A stretch of DNA of 64,000 nt. Origin: RH-AL1 sp965198715 (GTDB lineage: Bacteria; Pseudomonadota; Alphaproteobacteria; Rhizobiales; Beijerinckiaceae). The stretch spans positions 434,001 through 498,000 of the forward strand of contig CBDAPV010000002.1 in NCBI GenBank assembly GCA_965198715.1, written 5' to 3'. The notes beneath the pieces were generated by a model, which was not told the origin of the DNA, ran no database searches, and saw only the letters and a list, made by a program, of their open reading frames with translations. The position numbers were made by a program, and so were the translations under genes. Every line of letters begins with the position of its first letter. The stretch's first letter is position 1. Shown one piece after another: positions 25,627 to 33,545 of this stretch.

Positions 25627-26355
25627 ATGCTGGTGATGGTGGAAGAGCGGGAGCTGGTCGTGGCCGGCTACGAGCATGGCTTCTCGGCGGAAGGCATGGC
25701 GCTGATCGGCTTCAGGCCGTCGGATTTCCTCACTTGGATCGAGAGCGCTCCGGCGACCGAGATCGCGGCAGTCGAAGCCTTCCTACTCGGTGACAGTCCG
25801 GATCGCCTGGCCTGCGCGCGTGCCATTGCTCGACGTGCCGCGGTACCTTCGCTTGCCGTGGTCGATGCCAATTCGCTTGATACCACGCTCTCGCTCTTCG
25901 CCGAAGGCGTCGACGACGTCGTGCGCAAGCCGGTGCATGTCCGCGAGATCGTCGCCCGCATCGGCGCCATCCGCCGTCGCGCCGCCCATCTGGCCCGGGC
26001 GATCGCGCCGGCACCGCAGCCCGGCGCCGTCAGCGTGTTTTTCGACGGGCGCGATCCCGAAATCGGCGGCGTCGCGCTCGAGCTGCCGCGGCGGGAGCGG
26101 CGCATCTTGGAATACATGATCGCCAACAAGGGGCGCCGCGTGACCAAGACCCAGATCTTCAACGCGATCTACGGCATCTTCGATGAGAACGTCGAGGAGA
26201 ACGTCGTCGAAAGCCATGTCAGCAAGCTGCGCAAGAAGCTGCGCGCCCGGCTCGGCTACGACCCGATCGATAGCAAACGTTTCCTAGGCTACTGCATCGA
26301 GCTCGACGGTCCGCGCGCCGAGAGCGAAACCCAGCCCGCGAAGCAGGCCGCCTGA
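25627..26355 (+). CDS. ftcR: Flagellar transcriptional regulator FtcR/Rem (OmpR-type)
   Basis: A 242-residue orphan response-regulator-like protein. The C-terminal winged helix is clear: LPRRERRILEYMIANKGRRV, TKTQIFNAIYG, VEENVVESHVSKLRKKLRA and SKRFLGYCIEL. The N-terminal receiver-like domain is divergent: it starts MLVMVEERELVVAGYEHGFS, with EE where the acidic pair usually is, keeps a Lys-Pro (RKPVHVREIVARI), and shows no clear phospho-acceptor Asp. In Brucella (FtcR) and Sinorhizobium (Rem) this protein sits between the transglycosylase gene and flgE and activates flagellar genes. The ATG at 25627 has GGGGG upstream. Regulation by phosphorylation looks unlikely. Confidence 0.9.
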   Translation: MLVMVEERELVVAGYEHGFSAEGMALIGFRPSDFLTWIESAPATEIAAVEAFLLGDSPDRLACARAIARRAAVPSLAVVDANSLDTTLSLFAEGVDDVVRKPVHVREIVARIGAIRRRAAHLARAIAPAPQPGAVSVFFDGRDPEIGGVALELPRRERRILEYMIANKGRRVTKTQIFNAIYGIFDENVEENVVESHVSKLRKKLRARLGYDPIDSKRFLGYCIELDGPRAESETQPAKQAA

Positions 26356-26389
26356 CCTTTCCCACTCTCAACCAGGAGGTTCCTCTACC

Positions 26390-27679
26390 ATGAGTCTATT
26401 TAACACGATGCGCACCGCGTCGTCCGGCATGCAGGCGCAGAGCAACGCGCTGAGCACGATCGGCGACAACATCGCGAACTCCAGCACGGCCGGCTACAAG
26501 GATGCCACCGCGCAATTCCAGACGGCACTCGGTATCAACGCCACGGGCGAGTACGAATCCGGCGGCGTGCAGACCGACGTGCGCTACGGGATCTCCAACC
26601 AAGGTACGCTGACAGCCGGCACCGACGCGACCGACCTGGCTGTCAGCGGCAACGGCTTCTTCGTCGTCAGCAAGGGCGGGGAGGGACAGTTTCTCACCCG
26701 CGCCGGCTCGTTCGTGCCGGACACGTCCGGCAACCTCATCAACGCCGCCGGCTATGAGCTGATGGGCTACGCGCAGACGAAGACCGGCACATCGTCCACC
26801 CTTTCCGCCGTGAACGTGACGCCTGCAGGACTCAGCGCCGAAGCCTCGACCCAGGGCACCCTCGGTGTCAACGTGCCGTCGACCGCGACTGCCGTCACGG
26901 GCGATCTCCCGTCGAGCAACCAACCCGATTCCACCTATACCGAGAAGACCTCCCTGACGCTCTATGACGCGCAAGGCGCGGCCAACGTGCTCGACGTCTA
27001 CCTGACTAAGACCGGCACCAACACGTGGGAAGCGGCAGCCTACAAGCAGAGCGACGCATCCGCCTCCACCGGCGGTTTTCCCTACACGAGCCCCGCCGTC
27101 GGTGTCAGCGACCTCACCTTCGATGCCTCGGGCGCCTTGGCGTCAACGACGGTCCCTGGGGTCGATGCTAACGGCAACGCCACGCAGACGGCCACAAAGC
27201 CAGCCAACAGCCTGGGTGTGACGATCGGATCATCGGCGATCCCGATCGATCTCAGCTCGACGACCCAGCTTGCCGCGGATTACGCGATCAACACGGCGAG
27301 CGCCGATGGCCACGCTTCCAGCACGCTGAAGCAGGTTAACATAGGATTGGATGGCACCGTCACCGCCGTCTTCAACAGCGGTTTGCAGGTTGCCATCTCC
27401 AAGATTCCGCTCGCTACCGTCGAATCGCCCGACAACCTCACCCCGCTAAGCGGCAACGTCTATCAAGTGAGCACAAGCTCGGGGAGCCTCACGACCGGCT
27501 CGGCGAACGTTGGAAGCCTCGGGTCGATCAACTCGGGCCAGCTCGAGAGCTCGACGGTCGACCTGGCCACCGAACTGACCAACATGATTCAGGCCCAGCG
27601 CGCATACGAGGCGAATTCCAAGGTGCTGCAGGCAGGATCGGACCTGCTCGGCGTGCTCAATCGGATCACGACCAGCTAA
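26390..27679 (+). CDS. flgE: Flagellar hook protein FlgE
   Basis: A 429-residue hook subunit. N-terminal MRTASSGMQAQSNALSTIGD and NIANSSTAGYKDATAQFQT; then LAVSGNGFFVVSKGGEGQFL and TRAGSFVPDTSGNLINAAGY; the FlgE D2 region near 180-300; C-terminal LATELTNMIQAQRAYEANSK. Length fits rhizobial FlgE. A perfect AGGAGG (26374-26379) lies 10 bp before the ATG, the strongest ribosome binding site in the cluster, in line with the high copy number of hook protein. Hook length would be set by FliK encoded upstream. A transposase relic separates it from flgK. Confidence 0.95.
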   Translation: MSLFNTMRTASSGMQAQSNALSTIGDNIANSSTAGYKDATAQFQTALGINATGEYESGGVQTDVRYGISNQGTLTAGTDATDLAVSGNGFFVVSKGGEGQFLTRAGSFVPDTSGNLINAAGYELMGYAQTKTGTSSTLSAVNVTPAGLSAEASTQGTLGVNVPSTATAVTGDLPSSNQPDSTYTEKTSLTLYDAQGAANVLDVYLTKTGTNTWEAAAYKQSDASASTGGFPYTSPAVGVSDLTFDASGALASTTVPGVDANGNATQTATKPANSLGVTIGSSAIPIDLSSTTQLAADYAINTASADGHASSTLKQVNIGLDGTVTAVFNSGLQVAISKIPLATVESPDNLTPLSGNVYQVSTSSGSLTTGSANVGSLGSINSGQLESSTVDLATELTNMIQAQRAYEANSKVLQAGSDLLGVLNRITTS

Positions 27680-27800
27680 GCCGTCGTCGGCGCAAAGGGA
27701 ATCGATTGAATTTCTGTGTCACTCTGCGGGTGTCTCGAGCTGTCTGCCGGTCGCAGGCCGGAAGGCAGCTCGAAGGCTCTGCCGCAGAATATTGAAATAC

Positions 27801-28433
27801 GCGTGCCGGCCGACATCGCGCTGGTGGAGATCAGGATCGCCCTCGCGGTTCAGGGCGTCGGCGTGGCGATGCCCTGTCGCGTTCTCGACCGGCGCTGGAT
27901 CGCGCAAAAAAGACGAGGCATGCCACCAACGCTTCGACAGGCTCGGTAAATCTCCTGACGACATGAAGCAACACCAGGCCTGGTTCGACGGCCACCCTAT
28001 CTGATCCAAGCCGCTGCCTAGTGATCGACGGCATCGTCGCATCGTTCGTGTTCGACGGCCCCATCAACAAGCGCGTCTTCAAAACCTGCAGCCCGCCTTA
28101 GCGAGGGCGGGTCGACAAGGTGATGGTGCGCGAGCTGCGGCCTGAGACATAGAAAGTCGCCGTACCACAATGTCCGACCGTATCTGCCATGATCGAGACC
28201 GCCCGCGTGAGCCGCTCTAGCTGGCGCCGCACTCGCCCGTTTTTATCCTCCGCCACTCCAAGCAGCTGCGCTGAGGCGAGCCCCCGACAGGCTCCGTCTG
28301 ATCAAGAAGCCGACATCGTTCCTGCGCAAGGCCGCCGAACGCCCACGCGACGCCATCGGGCATTTTGATCGAGGAGTTCAAGCCACGCGAATGTGAGGAT
28401 TGTCTCGACATGGCCGTATACGATGCATGGTGA
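27801..28433 (+). mobile_element. Relic of an IS630-family transposase gene
   Basis: Fragments of an IS630 transposase can be followed in order through several frames. ADIALVEIRIALAVQGVGVA and IAQK lie near 27810-27910; then KKDEACHQRFDRLGKSPDDM and QAWFDG (27905-27995); DPSRC and IVASFVFDGPINKRVFKT (28005-28090); SFLRKAAERPRDAIG (28315-28360); and LIEEFKPRECEDCLDMAVYD ending at a TGA at 28431. Frameshifts, stops and a large internal loss (the catalytic middle) show it is dead. I could not identify terminal inverted repeats. The rest of the 900-bp gap between flgE and flgK shows no gene. Confidence 0.7.
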
Positions 28434-28578
28434 TTGGAAAGCGCACTCAGATCGCTGGAGCGGCACCTCGCGTTACGTCAGCCTCGCGAAAAGCGATTTC
28501 ACTCGTTAGGGTAAACGATCTGTCCATCTTTCTTGCTTAACGTCCGTGTTGTCAGTGATGCGGACGGATCAAGTCGAG

Positions 28579-30069
28579 ATGAGTCTCTCAAGTGCATTGA
28601 ATATCGCGCAATCCGCGCTGGCCAATACAGCCGCGCAATCCGCGATCCTTTCGAAGAATATCGCCAATGTCGGCAATGCCGACTATTCGCGGCTTAGTGC
28701 CAGCACGATTTCGCAAGTCTATGGCGGCGTGACGCAGGGCGAGACTCAGCGGGCGACGAGTACGGCACTCCTGGCGAGCCTGCTGGCCGCGCAATCCGGC
28801 GCCGCCTCGCAGAGTGCGCTGAGCGACGGCCTCGACTCGCTAGCCAGCACGCTTGGCCTCGACACGACGTCAGCGACGAGTTCCACTGCCGCCACCGACA
28901 CATCGCCGGCGACCGCGCTCGGCGCCTTCACCACCGCCTTGCAGCAGTACGCGGCAGAGCCCGACAGCGACGCCTTGGCCGCCGGGGCGGTGCAGGCGGC
29001 CAAGGCGCTCGTCGCCAACCTCAACACAGCCGCCGCCAACGTCACCAGCGTGCGGGCGCAGGCCGACAGCGACATGGCCGCTTCGGTCAAGACCATCAAC
29101 AGTCTTCTGTCGCAGTTCAAGACGGCCAACGACGCGGTGGTGTCGGGCACGGCGGCCGGGGCCGACGTGAACAGTGCCGCCGACACGCGCGACGGCATCC
29201 TCAAGCAGCTCTCCAACGAGATCGGTATCTCGACGACGCAGAACACCAACGGTGGCATGTCCATCTACACGGACAGCGGTGCGACCCTGTTCGAGACGAC
29301 GCCGCGCGCCGTCAGCTTCACGCCGACGACCACCTACACGTCGGGCACGCAGGGCCAAGCCGTGACCGTCGACGGCATTCCGGTCACAGGCGCTTCCGCG
29401 GTCATGCCCATCACGGGCGGCAAGCTCGCCGGCCTCGCCGCGCTGCGCGACCAGACCAGCGTGAGCTACGGCAACCAGCTCGACCAGATCGCCAGCGGAC
29501 TCGTCACCGCGTTCAAGGAGAGCGACACGACAGGTGTCGGCGCACCGGACCTCGCGGGCCTCTTCACCAACGCCGGCAACTCGGCGCTGCCCACGTCCAC
29601 GACCGGGCTCGCCGCATCGCTGACGATCAACAGCCGGGTCGATCCCTCCGTCGGCGGTGCCGCGACGCGGCTGCGCGACGGCAACGTGTCGAGCGACAAC
29701 GCGGCCTACACCTCGAACACTTCGGGCGCGGCATCGTACTCAGATCGGCTGAACGCGCTCGCGAGCGCACTCGGCGGTCAGCGTTCGTTCGATGCGACGA
29801 CGGGCGGTGCCGCCTCGGGTTCGCTCGCGGATTACGCCTCCTCCTCCGTGAGCTGGATCTCGGCGCAACGCCAAGCGACCTCTAGCCAGGTGACCTCGAC
29901 AAGCGCGCTGGCGGCCTCTGCGACGACAGCCTTGTCCAACACCACCGGCGTCAATCTCGACGACCAGCTCTCGAGCATGCTCGACATCGAGCATGCCTAC
30001 CAGGCCTCGGCGCAGCTGATGAACACGGTGAACACCATGTACACCTCGCTCATTCAAGCCTTGAATTGA
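28579..30069 (+). CDS. flgK: Flagellar hook-filament junction protein FlgK
   Basis: A 496-residue hook-associated protein 1. N-terminus MSLSSALNIAQSALANTAAQ and SKNIANVGNADYSRLSAS; centre with DGILKQLSNEIGISTTQNTN and PITGGKLAGLAALRDQ; C-terminus GVNLDDQLSSMLDIEHAYQA and SAQLMNTVNTMYTSLIQAL. All are family signatures. The ATG at 28579 is chosen by homology; in-frame starts at 28558 (ATG) and 28546 (TTG) would add up to 11 residues. With the transposase relic upstream, flgK probably needs its own promoter in 28434-28578. Confidence 0.94.
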   Translation: MSLSSALNIAQSALANTAAQSAILSKNIANVGNADYSRLSASTISQVYGGVTQGETQRATSTALLASLLAAQSGAASQSALSDGLDSLASTLGLDTTSATSSTAATDTSPATALGAFTTALQQYAAEPDSDALAAGAVQAAKALVANLNTAAANVTSVRAQADSDMAASVKTINSLLSQFKTANDAVVSGTAAGADVNSAADTRDGILKQLSNEIGISTTQNTNGGMSIYTDSGATLFETTPRAVSFTPTTTYTSGTQGQAVTVDGIPVTGASAVMPITGGKLAGLAALRDQTSVSYGNQLDQIASGLVTAFKESDTTGVGAPDLAGLFTNAGNSALPTSTTGLAASLTINSRVDPSVGGAATRLRDGNVSSDNAAYTSNTSGAASYSDRLNALASALGGQRSFDATTGGAASGSLADYASSSVSWISAQRQATSSQVTSTSALAASATTALSNTTGVNLDDQLSSMLDIEHAYQASAQLMNTVNTMYTSLIQALN

Positions 30070-30088
30070 TCATTGTCGAGTCAGCGCC

Positions 30089-31132
30089 ATGACCTACATC
30101 TCATCGCAATCAATCCAATCGTCCATTCGCCAATCTGTGCTCCAGGCCCAGGCTGGCTTGGCGCAGGCGCAGACGGAAACCGCCAGCGGTACGCAATCGG
30201 ATATCGGAGTCTTCCTCGGCGAGGAGACGGGCGAGTCGGTCTCGATCAAAAACGAGATCGATGGGCTCCAGGGCTACACGGCCACGAACGGCATCGCCTC
30301 GACGCGCCTTGACACGACAGCCACGACGCTGACGTCGATGATTTCGGCCGCGCAGGCGATTTCCGCCTCGTTGGTGAGGGCTTCTCCGGCGGGGGGCTCC
30401 ACCGCTGCGCTGCAAGCGAGCGGCCAAGACAGCCTGCAGGCGCTGCTCGCAGGTCTCAACACGTCCGTCGATGGGCAGTACGCCTTTGGCGGGATCAACA
30501 GCGGCGTTCAGCCGGCTACGACTTATGCGGCGACCTCTAACGCCAAACAGGCCGTCGATAGCGCCTTCAGCACGGCTTTCGGTTTTTCTCAAACGAGTGA
30601 CAATGCTTCTACGATCAGCGGAAGCGACATGACGAACTTCCTCAACGGATCGTTCGACAACCAGTTCAGCGACGCGAACTGGTCGGCGAACTGGTCTCAG
30701 GCGTCCAACACCACTATTTCGAGCAAGATCGCGCCGTCGCAGAGCACTACCACCTCCGTCAGCGCCAACGCCACGGCGTTCCGCCAGATCGCCGAAGCCT
30801 ATACGATGCTGGGCGAATTCACCGGGTCCAACATGAGCGCTGACGCCAAGGCGGCGGTGGTCAGCAAGGCCACGATACTCGTCAACTCGGGCCTCGCCGC
30901 GCTCAACGACGTGCAGACCGGCGTCGGCATCAGCCAGGCGGCGATCACTTCAGCCAACACCGGCTTGAGCGCGCAGACGACGGTTCTCACGAACCAGGTC
31001 TCCAACATGGAGAGTGTCGATCCGCTTGCGCTGTCGACCCGTGTGACGTCCCTGCAGAATCAGCTCCAGGCCTCCTACGAGCTGACCTCGCGACTGCAAT
31101 CCCTCAGCCTTACCAACTACATTAACGGGTGA
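30089..31132 (+). CDS. flgL: Flagellar hook-filament junction protein FlgL
   Basis: A 347-residue hook-associated protein 3 with flagellin-like terminal helices. N-terminus SIRQSVLQAQAGLAQAQTET and SGTQSDIGVFLGEETG; C-terminus VDPLALSTRVTSLQNQLQAS and YELTSRLQSLSLTNYI. It starts 19 bp after flgK. FlgK and FlgL form the two junction layers between hook and filament. Confidence 0.92.
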   Translation: MTYISSQSIQSSIRQSVLQAQAGLAQAQTETASGTQSDIGVFLGEETGESVSIKNEIDGLQGYTATNGIASTRLDTTATTLTSMISAAQAISASLVRASPAGGSTAALQASGQDSLQALLAGLNTSVDGQYAFGGINSGVQPATTYAATSNAKQAVDSAFSTAFGFSQTSDNASTISGSDMTNFLNGSFDNQFSDANWSANWSQASNTTISSKIAPSQSTTTSVSANATAFRQIAEAYTMLGEFTGSNMSADAKAAVVSKATILVNSGLAALNDVQTGVGISQAAITSANTGLSAQTTVLTNQVSNMESVDPLALSTRVTSLQNQLQASYELTSRLQSLSLTNYING

Positions 31133-31140
31133 GAGCACGC

Positions 31141-31488
31141 ATGTATCAGGCAAGTTACGACGAAGCCCTCGAAGACGATCAGACCTCCGCGCGTCGCGTT
31201 GAATACCAGGCGATTGATCGCTGCGTCTTCCTGCTCGGCGAGGCGGAAAAGGCGGGGCTGCAATCGCGCGAGAGCGTCGAGGCATTGCACTGGACCGTTC
31301 AGCTCTGGCAGGCCTTCCTGATCGAATTGGCCGATGATGCCAACGTCCTGCCGCTCGAGCTTCGCGCCAAGCTGATCTCGATCGGCATCTGGATCCTGAA
31401 GGAGGTCGAGTTGATCCGGCTCGGGCGGGCGAGTAACTTCGCAGGAATCGCCGAGATCTGCACCTTCGTCCGCGACGGGCTTCGCTGA
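31141..31488 (+). CDS. flaF: Flagellin synthesis activator FlaF
   Basis: A 115-residue cytoplasmic protein with the FlaF signature: YQASYDEALEDDQTSARRVE, ALHWTVQLWQAFLIELADDA and LRAKLISIGIWILKEVELI. FlaF is needed for flagellin translation or secretion in alphaproteobacteria and acts opposite to FlbT. The ATG at 31141 comes 8 bp after flgL; an in-frame GTG at 31129 is less likely. flbT follows after 7 bp, the usual pair. Confidence 0.93.
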   Translation: MYQASYDEALEDDQTSARRVEYQAIDRCVFLLGEAEKAGLQSRESVEALHWTVQLWQAFLIELADDANVLPLELRAKLISIGIWILKEVELIRLGRASNFAGIAEICTFVRDGLR

Positions 31489-31495
31489 GGTTCAA

Positions 31496-31945
31496 ATGCA
31501 CATCAACCTGCGTACTGGCGAAAAGCTCTACCTCAACGGCGCCGTTCTTCGCGCCGATCGCAAGGTCTCGCTCGAGCTCATGAACGACGCGGTGTTTCTT
31601 CTGGAAGCCCACGTGATCAGCCCGGACAAGGCGACGACGCCGCTGCGCCAGCTCTATTTCATCGTCCAGATGATGCTGATGTGCCCGCAGGATGCAGGGC
31701 AGGCGCATCGCATGTTCGCGACCAGCCTCGAGGCGATGACTGCCGCCTACGACGATCCCCGCGTTCGCGAGGTACTCGCGGTCTGCGCCAAGCAGGTTGC
31801 CAAGGAACGCTTCTTCGACGCCTTGAAGGGGCTGCGAGGCGCATTCGCGCTCGACGACGCGCTGCTCGGCCGGTCTCCGGCCGAGTCGACGCCGGCAATG
31901 ATCGATGCGGTGGCGCCGACGTCAGCTTCGCAAAAGGCAGCCTGA
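31496..31945 (+). CDS. flbT: Flagellin mRNA regulator FlbT
   Basis: A 149-residue protein: MHINLRTGEKLYLNGAVLRA, RKVSLELMNDAVFLLEAHVI and TPLRQLYFIVQMMLMCPQDA match the FlbT family throughout. In Caulobacter FlbT binds the leader of flagellin mRNA and lowers its stability; in Brucella it activates flagellin expression. Here its likely targets are the two flagellin leaders at 11834 and 13211, which share a start-proximal hairpin (inference). Confidence 0.93.
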   Translation: MHINLRTGEKLYLNGAVLRADRKVSLELMNDAVFLLEAHVISPDKATTPLRQLYFIVQMMLMCPQDAGQAHRMFATSLEAMTAAYDDPRVREVLAVCAKQVAKERFFDALKGLRGAFALDDALLGRSPAESTPAMIDAVAPTSASQKAA

Positions 31946-32002
31946 CTAATCTTCGGACATGACGCGCGCGAGCTCCGCGCGCGAGTCTCCGGAAACGGCA
32001 AC

Positions 32003-32449
32003 ATGCAAGTGACCAGCACGACGGCGACGGGAACCACCAGCGCCGCCGCCGCCAATCCATCGTCCACCACGACCTCCACGGCGTCCTCGTCGAGCGCGGC
32101 GGCGGCGTCCTCCGCGACGGTCGACTACAACAGCTTCCTCAAGCTGCTCGTCGCCGAACTGCAGAACCAGGATCCGACGAGCCCGACGGATCCGACCCAG
32201 TACATGAGTCAGCTCGCCTCGTTCTCGGCGGTGGGCCAAACCGTGCAGACGAACACCAAGCTCGATACGCTGCTCACCTCGAGCGCGCTTTCGCAGGCCG
32301 AGACAACGGTGGGGCGCACCGTGACCTCTTCCGACGGTAAGACCAGCGGTGTGGTGCAATCGGTCGCGATCGGGACGGATGGGACCGGTACGGCAACTCT
32401 CGCAGGCGGCCAGACGCTTGTGCTCGGCAGCGGCGTGACGGTCAGCTGA
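32003..32449 (+). CDS. flgD: Flagellar hook capping protein FlgD
   Basis: A 148-residue hook scaffold. After a Thr/Ser/Ala-rich export region (1-35) comes the FlgD core YNSFLKLLVAELQNQDPTSP, TDPTQYMSQLASFSAVGQTV, then ALSQAETTVGRTVTSSDGKT and a short C-terminus. It is the short rhizobial form, lacking the larger C-terminal domains of enteric FlgD. The stop overlaps the fliQ ATG. Confidence 0.92.
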   Translation: MQVTSTTATGTTSAAAANPSSTTTSTASSSSAAAASSATVDYNSFLKLLVAELQNQDPTSPTDPTQYMSQLASFSAVGQTVQTNTKLDTLLTSSALSQAETTVGRTVTSSDGKTSGVVQSVAIGTDGTGTATLAGGQTLVLGSGVTVS

Positions 32450-32715
32450 TGAACGAAGCTGACGCGCTCGAGATTGTCCAGCACGCGATCTGGACGGTCA
32501 TGGCCGCCGCGGGTCCCGCGGTCGCCGTCGCCATGGCCGTAGGACTGGTGGTGGCTCTATTCCAGGCGTTGACCCAGATTCAGGAGATGACGCTTACCTT
32601 CGTCCCGAAGATCGTCGCCGTGCTGCTGGTCATGGCGTTGACGGCGTCCTTCATAGGCGCGCAAATCTTCACGTTCACGAGCGAGGTTTACGCCCGCATC
32701 GAGAAGGGGTTTTGA
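32449..32715 (+). CDS. fliQ: Flagellar type III export gate protein FliQ
   Basis: An 88-residue protein with two membrane helices (about 17-37 and 50-72), containing VAMAVGLVVALFQALTQIQE and MTLTFVPKIVAVLLVMAL, the FliQ hallmarks. FliQ joins FliP and FliR in the export gate. In rhizobia flhA and fliR follow directly; here a minus-strand DUF1223 gene follows only 35 bp downstream, so the cluster ends at fliQ. Confidence 0.94.
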   Translation: MNEADALEIVQHAIWTVMAAAGPAVAVAMAVGLVVALFQALTQIQEMTLTFVPKIVAVLLVMALTASFIGAQIFTFTSEVYARIEKGF

Positions 32716-32750
32716 AACAGGCTTTGCAAGGCCGCAACGGCGACATTGCT

Positions 32751-33422
32751 CTACAGCCGGGCGGCGCCGAGCATGCGGCCGTCGTCGCCCTGCACGAGAA
32801 CGGCGGCGTCGGCCCCGGCCCCACGCGGAGCGCTGACCGAGACCGCTGCGCCGTCGTAGCTGCCGATCACCCTCATCGAACGCACGATATTGGATTCCGT
32901 CAGCGTGTGGCCGGCATTCTCGCCGCGGCCAACCTGCGTCTCGTGGTGCGGGTCGAAGCCGATGAGCAGGATGCGTCCGTGGCCGCCGCCGGCCCCGACG
33001 GAGACCGACACGGAGCCGCCCGAGTGGCTGACCCGCACCGGCATGCCTTCGTCGCCGCGCGATGCGGCGATGGCGGCGGCCGCCTCGCCGCGTTCGGAGC
33101 CGACCAGCCCGCGGCGGCCATCGACCACCATCTCGGGCGTGTAGGAGCCGCCGCCCAGATGCGCGGCGTAGTTGGCCTGGCGCGCGGTGGCGCCCTCGAA
33201 GGAAAAGGGATCGCGCCAGCCCAGCGAGTTCCAGTAGGTGACGTGAAAGGCCAGCGGCAGCACGTCGCCGCGGCCCGACAGTTCAGTGAGGAAGCGATCG
33301 GCGGGCGGGCAGGACGAGCAGCCCTCGGAGGTGAAGAGCTCGACCACCACTGGCCTAGCGGTCGCGACGGTCGCCGAGGTGGAGAGGGCCAGGGCGGCGC
33401 CGAGCGGCAGAAGCTTGTTCAC
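32751..33422 (-). CDS. Exported DUF1223 thioredoxin-like protein
   Basis: A 223-residue protein with a signal peptide (MNKLLPLGAALALSTSATVA) and then VVVELFTSEGCSSCPPADRF, a CxxC motif in a thioredoxin-like fold typical of DUF1223. Further family stretches are HVTYWNSLGWRDPFSFEGAT and YTPEMVVDGRRGLVGSERG. A periplasmic redox role is likely, but no substrate is known. The start is a GTG at 33422 with GGGAG 8 bases upstream. The gene converges on fliQ and is divergent from coaBC. Confidence 0.87.
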   Translation of the reverse strand: MNKLLPLGAALALSTSATVATARPVVVELFTSEGCSSCPPADRFLTELSGRGDVLPLAFHVTYWNSLGWRDPFSFEGATARQANYAAHLGGGSYTPEMVVDGRRGLVGSERGEAAAAIAASRGDEGMPVRVSHSGGSVSVSVGAGGGHGRILLIGFDPHHETQVGRGENAGHTLTESNIVRSMRVIGSYDGAAVSVSAPRGAGADAAVLVQGDDGRMLGAARL

Positions 33423-33545
33423 GATGTTTTCTCCCGAAGGCAATCGCGAACTCTTCGTGCGCCGCTCCTCGCCGGTTACAGCGCGCGGCCGGAGTAGCCC
33501 GCATCGGGTCGAACGGCTAAGACACTCGGCCTCGGAGCCCCGCCC

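Noticed and set aside
28022..28090. A functional transposase gene
   Set aside because: Only short fragments in different frames remain and the catalytic region is missing.
32712..33497. A 261-residue plus-strand frame after fliQ that could have been flhA or fliR
   Set aside because: It has no membrane segments or family motifs; the minus strand encodes a clear DUF1223 protein with signal peptide.
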